Positions 14,559 through 17,272 of a DNA stretch of 17,272 bases are shown piece by piece. Made by a program: the position numbers and the translations under genes. Location of the stretch: contig JAEWSP010000021.1 in assembly GCA_023459795.1 (NCBI GenBank), positions 1 to 17,272 on the forward strand, in the 5' to 3' direction. The notes beneath the pieces are model-generated. The model did not search any database, was not told the origin of the DNA, and saw only the letters and a program-made list of their open reading frames with translations. How positions within the stretch are numbered: position 1 is the first letter of the stretch; every line of letters starts with the position of its first letter. Source of the stretch: Bacillota bacterium. Its GTDB lineage: Bacteria; Bacillota_I; Bacilli_A; RFN20; CAG-288.

Positions 14559-14587
14559 ATTTTAATCGAATAACTCTTGCAATTCAA
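14559..14587 (-). promoter_or_regulatory. zur promoter, likely leaderless
   Basis: TTGAAT (14582-14587), 17 bases and TAAAAT (14559-14564) read on the minus strand, with 6 bases from the -10 to the ATG at 14552. There is no room for a Shine-Dalgarno after the expected start point. Confidence 0.78.
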
Positions 14588-14605
14588 TTTGCAGAGATCT
14601 ATATT
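14577..14605 (+). promoter_or_regulatory. znuA operon promoter
   Basis: TTGCAA (14577-14582), 17 bases and TATATT (14600-14605) read on the plus strand. The -35 overlaps the -35 of the divergent zur promoter. Transcription should start near 14612, inside the palindrome. Confidence 0.75.
14578..14593. promoter_or_regulatory. Imperfect second Zur-type box
   Basis: TGCAATTCAATTTGCA is a near palindrome with the same TGCAAAT-like half site as the perfect box, but with a 2-base centre. It covers both divergent -35 elements. Confidence 0.5.
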
Positions 14606-14607
14606 AA

Positions 14608-14628
14608 AAATGCAAATGATTTGCATTT
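14608..14628. promoter_or_regulatory. Perfect 10-1-10 palindrome, probable Zur operator
   Basis: A perfect inverted repeat with a single central base (14618); its core is TGCAAATGATTTGCA, the 7-1-7 architecture of Fur-family boxes. It covers the predicted znuA transcription start, so binding should block the operon. Confidence 0.75.
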
Positions 14629-14646
14629 GCATAAAAGAGATTAACC

Positions 14647-15510
14647 ATGAAAAAGAAAATTGCTTTGCTAGCCTTTGCCTGTCTGACCCTTTCTTCCTGC
14701 GGGAAGAAGGCGGAAGAGGACAACAAGCTTACTATCTATACTTCTTTCTATCCGATCTATGATTTCACGAGACGCATCTGCAAGGAGAAGGCAAACGTCA
14801 TCAATATCACGCCTGCCGGATCCGAACCCCATGACTACGAGCCAAGCGCCAAGGAAGTCGCCGGCCTGTCCTCTGCCGACCTGATCTTTGTCAACGGCTT
14901 AGGGCTGGAAAGCTATAAAGACAAGCTTCCTCAGGAGAAGATGAAAGTCGTCACGTCCGGGATCAGCGTGGAACAGGTAAACGGCGTAGAGGATCCCCAT
15001 GCCTGGCTGAATCCACGGAATGCTATTACCTATATGAAGAACATCAAGGATGCCCTTGTTTCCATCGACAGCACGGACAAGGATTATTTCGATTCCAACT
15101 TTGAGGAGGCCAGCTATCTATTCCATTCCCTGGACAAGTCCTTCCAGGAGACGACTGCTGCTTTCGGAAACAAGCATATCGTTGTTTCCCATGCCGCTTT
15201 CGGATATCTCTGCACGGAGTACGGACTTACCCAGCATTATGTGGATGGAATCTCCCCGGATGAGGAGCCTACCGCCAAGGGGCTTCAGGCTATCATTGAT
15301 GAGGTAAAGGAATATAATATAACCACAGTCTTCAGCGAAGAACTGGTATCTCCGGAAATCTGCGAGAAGGTTGCCAAGGAGACAGGATGCGCTATGGAGA
15401 CTTTGAATCCTCTGGAAGGTCTTACCGAGCAGGAGATGGAATACGAAGACTACGTCTCCGTTATGGTAGAGAACATCCAGAAACTGGAAAAAGCTTCCCA
15501 GAAGAAATAG
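14647..15510 (+). CDS. znuA: Zinc ABC transporter substrate-binding lipoprotein
   Basis: A 287-residue lipoprotein of the ZnuA/AdcA/TroA cluster. A signal peptide with lipobox LSSC places the lipidated Cys at 18. Metal ligands are visible as His62 (EPHDYEPS), His118 (DPHAWLNP), His182 (VSHAAFGY) and Glu257 (LNPLEGLT); a Glu in the last position resembles zinc-binding AdcA. There is no His-rich loop. It starts a three-gene operon with znuC 12 bases on and in the same frame, separated by TAG and a strong ribosome site (GGAGG). The promoter and palindrome upstream indicate zinc repression. Manganese is the main alternative metal. Confidence 0.9.
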   Translation: MKKKIALLAFACLTLSSCGKKAEEDNKLTIYTSFYPIYDFTRRICKEKANVINITPAGSEPHDYEPSAKEVAGLSSADLIFVNGLGLESYKDKLPQEKMKVVTSGISVEQVNGVEDPHAWLNPRNAITYMKNIKDALVSIDSTDKDYFDSNFEEASYLFHSLDKSFQETTAAFGNKHIVVSHAAFGYLCTEYGLTQHYVDGISPDEEPTAKGLQAIIDEVKEYNITTVFSEELVSPEICEKVAKETGCAMETLNPLEGLTEQEMEYEDYVSVMVENIQKLEKASQKK

Positions 15511-15522
15511 AAGGAGGAGTAT

Positions 15523-16173
15523 ATGATCGAGCTCCAGAAGGTTTCCTTTTCCTACAAGGACGAGCCGGTTCTGAAAGATGTCTCCTTCCGTATCGAGGAT
15601 GGTTCTTTTGTCGGAGTCATCGGATCCAACGGTGCCGGAAAGACAACTTTGATCCGTCTGGTCCTGGGAATCCTCAAGCCGACTGGCGGAAAGATCCTCC
15701 GCACCGACAAACGGATTTCGTATGTCTCCCAGACGACTTCCCTCTCCGATTCCTCCTTCCCCTCCAGCGTCGAGGAGGTCGTTTCCTTGGGGCTCTGCTC
15801 GAACAGCCCCTTTCTTTTCGGTTACAGGGAAAAGAAAGAGAAGGTCGAGAATGTCCTGAAGGAGACGGGTCTGTTCGAGCTGAGGAAGAGGCTGGTCTAC
15901 CAGCTGAGCGGCGGACAGCTTCAGAAAGTGAAGATTGCCAAGGCTTTGGTATCCGACCCGACCCTTATCGTCCTGGATGAACCGGATTCCGGTATGGATG
16001 AGAAGAGCCATGAGAAGCTTATCGAGACTGTCGACGAGCTGCACGACAGGAAGAAGACGGTTCTCTTCATCTCCCATCATATGGATGATCTCGGGAAAGC
16101 CGATAAGATACTCCTTGTAGGAAACGGCGGTGTCTCCTTGGTTCAGGAGGGCGAGAAACATGTTTCAATCTGA
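15523..16173 (+). CDS. znuC: Zinc ABC transporter ATPase
   Basis: A 216-residue ABC ATPase that powers the uptake system. Walker A is GSNGAGKTT (34-42), the Q-loop is Gln70, the signature is LSGGQ (128-132), Walker B is LIVLDEP (148-154) and the switch His is His185. The best match in role is ZnuC/MntB-type metal uptake, based on its position between a metal-binding lipoprotein and an ABC-3 permease. GGAGG (15513-15517) supports the ATG at 15523. The gene ends in TGA and overlaps znuB by 14 bases, implying coupled translation. Confidence 0.92.
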   Translation: MIELQKVSFSYKDEPVLKDVSFRIEDGSFVGVIGSNGAGKTTLIRLVLGILKPTGGKILRTDKRISYVSQTTSLSDSSFPSSVEEVVSLGLCSNSPFLFGYREKKEKVENVLKETGLFELRKRLVYQLSGGQLQKVKIAKALVSDPTLIVLDEPDSGMDEKSHEKLIETVDELHDRKKTVLFISHHMDDLGKADKILLVGNGGVSLVQEGEKHVSI

Positions 16174-16972
16174 GTTCATGAGACTTGCCTTTGCCGTCGG
16201 AATCCTGCTTTCCGTGATCCTTCCCCTTGTCGGATCGACAGCCGTCTACAAGAGGCTTTCCATGACCGGCGACGCTCTTGCCCATACCTCCCTTGCCGGT
16301 GTTGCCATCGGTCTTGCCTGCGGACTGAATCCCCTTGTCACTTCTGTTCTCCTCTGCGTAGTGGCCATGCTTGTCATCGAACTCATCCGGAAGAAATTCA
16401 GCAAGTTCTCGGAGCTCGGGGTTGCCGTCGTGCTCTCGTTTGGAATCGGCCTTGCGGGTGTCCTCTCCAGTTTCACGAAGACAAGCAGCTTCGATCAGTA
16501 TCTCTTCGGCTCCATTCTCCTGATCGATCATCTGGAGCTCTACATGGTACTGGGAGTATTCGTCCTGGATGTTCTCTTCTACGTCTTCTTCCACAAGCAG
16601 ATCTTCGCTGCTATCTACAACGAAGAAGAAGCCAAGGTGCAGGGGATCAATGTAGGGCTCATCAATTTCCTCCAGTCCCTGCTTCTCGCCCTTACGATTG
16701 CACTTTCTGCCAAGACCATCGGCTCCTTAGTCGTCTCCTCCCTGATCGTGATTCCTATTGCTGCTTCGTTGCAGTGCAAGAGGAACTATCTGGAGACGAT
16801 CCTGATTGCAATCGGTGTCTCCTTTGCCTCCACTGTTTCCGGGCTGACTTTCTCCTATTACCAGGACTTGAAACCAGGAGCCACGATTGTTCTTTTCTCC
16901 GTCTTCCTCCTTGTCCTCTTCTTAGCGATAGGAACCCTAGCCAAGCTCTTCCGAAGAAGAAAAAAGTGCTAA
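16160..16972 (+). CDS. znuB: Zinc ABC transporter permease (ABC-3 family)
   Basis: A 270-residue membrane permease with about eight hydrophobic segments. The early LPLVGSTAVYKRLSMTGDAL stretch and the later LVVSSLIVIPIA block are typical of ZnuB/TroC-type ABC-3 permeases. I chose the ATG at 16160, since AGGAGG (16145-16150) lies 9 bases upstream; the alternative at 16130 would overlap znuC by 44 bases and has no good ribosome site. It completes the operon and is followed by a terminator 6 bases after its TAA stop. Confidence 0.92.
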   Translation: MFQSEFMRLAFAVGILLSVILPLVGSTAVYKRLSMTGDALAHTSLAGVAIGLACGLNPLVTSVLLCVVAMLVIELIRKKFSKFSELGVAVVLSFGIGLAGVLSSFTKTSSFDQYLFGSILLIDHLELYMVLGVFVLDVLFYVFFHKQIFAAIYNEEEAKVQGINVGLINFLQSLLLALTIALSAKTIGSLVVSSLIVIPIAASLQCKRNYLETILIAIGVSFASTVSGLTFSYYQDLKPGATIVLFSVFLLVLFLAIGTLAKLFRRRKKC

Positions 16973-16978
16973 CAATGG

Positions 16979-17012
16979 ATCCCTGCCTCTTAATAGAAGC
17001 AGGGATTTTTTT
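16979..17012 (+). terminator. Terminator of the znuACB operon
   Basis: ATCCCTGC (16979-16986) and GCAGGGAT (16999-17006) form a perfect 8-base-pair stem with a 12-base loop, followed by a T-run to about 17012. Confidence 0.88.
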
Positions 17013-17071
17013 AAATAAAAGAGGCAAAACGGTGGATAAAACAGCAATTTATGAAAGGGATATCAAAAATT

Positions 17072-17100
17072 ACTTGGTTTTTCCCCTTTTCCTTCATAAT
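17072..17100 (+). promoter_or_regulatory. Weak promoter candidate before the lipoprotein gene
   Basis: CATAAT (17095-17100) could be a -10; TTGGTT (17074-17079) lies 15 bases before it, a short spacing. A ribosome site AAGGAG (17116-17121) follows. Confidence 0.35.
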
Positions 17101-17130
17101 GTAAGGAAGCAACTAAAGGAGTTGTAATTT

Positions 17131-17272
17131 ATCAACAAGAAAAAGATCCGTTCGGCGTCTCTTCTTTCCCTTTCCCTTATCTGCTCTCTGACGCTCGCTT
17201 CCTGCGGCGAAACAAAGAATTCTTCGCCTTCCGTCATTCCGGATTCCTCTTCCTCTACACCGGTTGCAACCA
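17131..17272 (+). CDS. Partial lipoprotein gene, apparent ATC start
   Basis: The frame from 17131 encodes a clear lipoprotein signal peptide: basic start NKKKIRS, a hydrophobic run of Ser and Leu, and lipobox LASC with Cys at position 25, followed by a Ser/Pro-rich linker typical of exported lipoproteins. The gene runs off the window at 17272. A good ribosome site (AAGGAG, 17116-17121) lies 9 bases upstream, exactly where an ATG is expected, but the codon is ATC and an in-frame TAA (17125-17127) rules out an earlier start. No ATG, GTG or TTG exists in the signal-peptide region before the hydrophobic core. Either ATC initiates, the start codon is mutated, or the base is a sequence error. The mature function cannot be told. 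Confidence 0.6.
   Translation, partial: MNKKKIRSASLLSLSLICSLTLASCGETKNSSPSVIPDSSSSTPVAT

Noticed and set aside
3489..15510. Genome-wide reassignment of TAG to a sense codon
   Set aside because: Nine genes end in TAG at the expected family length; reading these through would join znuA to znuC and run SGNH, TetR and others into antisense sequence. TAG must act as a stop at most sites.
15118..16161. Long minus-strand open frame opposite znuA and znuC
   Set aside because: It lies wholly opposite two well-supported genes and has no family features.
17051..17104. Short frame MKGISKITWFFPFSFIM as a leader peptide before the lipoprotein gene
   Set aside because: No ribosome site and no attenuator structure after it; it overlaps the probable promoter.

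Overview
The window looks like chromosomal DNA of a low-to-mid GC Bacillota bacterium, possibly near the Erysipelotrichia. That placement is an inference from the gene content (FakA/FakB fatty-acid kinase, PlsY/PlsC, DhaS-type TetR regulator, short Fur-type regulator, lipoprotein zinc-binding protein), good Shine-Dalgarno sites and Rho-independent terminators; no rRNA or tRNA gene is present to confirm it. Nineteen full-length gene positions and one partial gene are supported. I see no mobile element, CRISPR array or phage gene.

Layout: (1) 126-2556, plus strand: an RDD-family membrane protein followed closely by an SGNH/GDSL esterase. (2) 2648-3280, minus strand: a six-helix membrane protein resembling the Pr6Pr family. 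(3) 3489-8567, a phospholipid-synthesis block. PlsC-like acyltransferase and a diacylglycerol-kinase-family protein run on the plus strand and meet, at one shared terminator, a minus-strand operon fakB-fakA-plsY. FakB/FakA make acyl-phosphate from free fatty acids, PlsY puts it on glycerol-3-phosphate, and PlsC makes phosphatidic acid. (4) 8740-10640: a small two-helix membrane protein, a MazG-like pyrophosphohydrolase and a membrane-anchored metallophosphoesterase. (5) 10722-13209, minus strand: oleate hydratase preceded by a TetR-family regulator, so fatty-acid handling again. (6) 13360-14069: a 56-residue hydrophilic protein and a four-helix membrane protein. (7) 14154-16972: a Fur-family regulator (probably Zur) divergent from a znuA-znuC-znuB zinc-uptake operon, with a textbook divergent promoter and palindromic boxes. 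(8) From 17131: the start of a lipoprotein gene that lacks an ordinary start codon.

The most striking observation is that both acyltransferase genes, plsC and plsY, are interrupted by in-frame TAG codons (two in plsC, one in plsY) while the reading frame and all other visible catalytic motifs remain intact. TAG is also the commonest terminal stop here (9 of 19 genes), so simple genome-wide reassignment of TAG is not supported. Recent nonsense mutation, programmed or suppressor-dependent readthrough, and sequence error remain possible. A second theme is that three minus-strand genes have good -10 elements only 6-9 bases from their ATG, suggesting leaderless transcripts.
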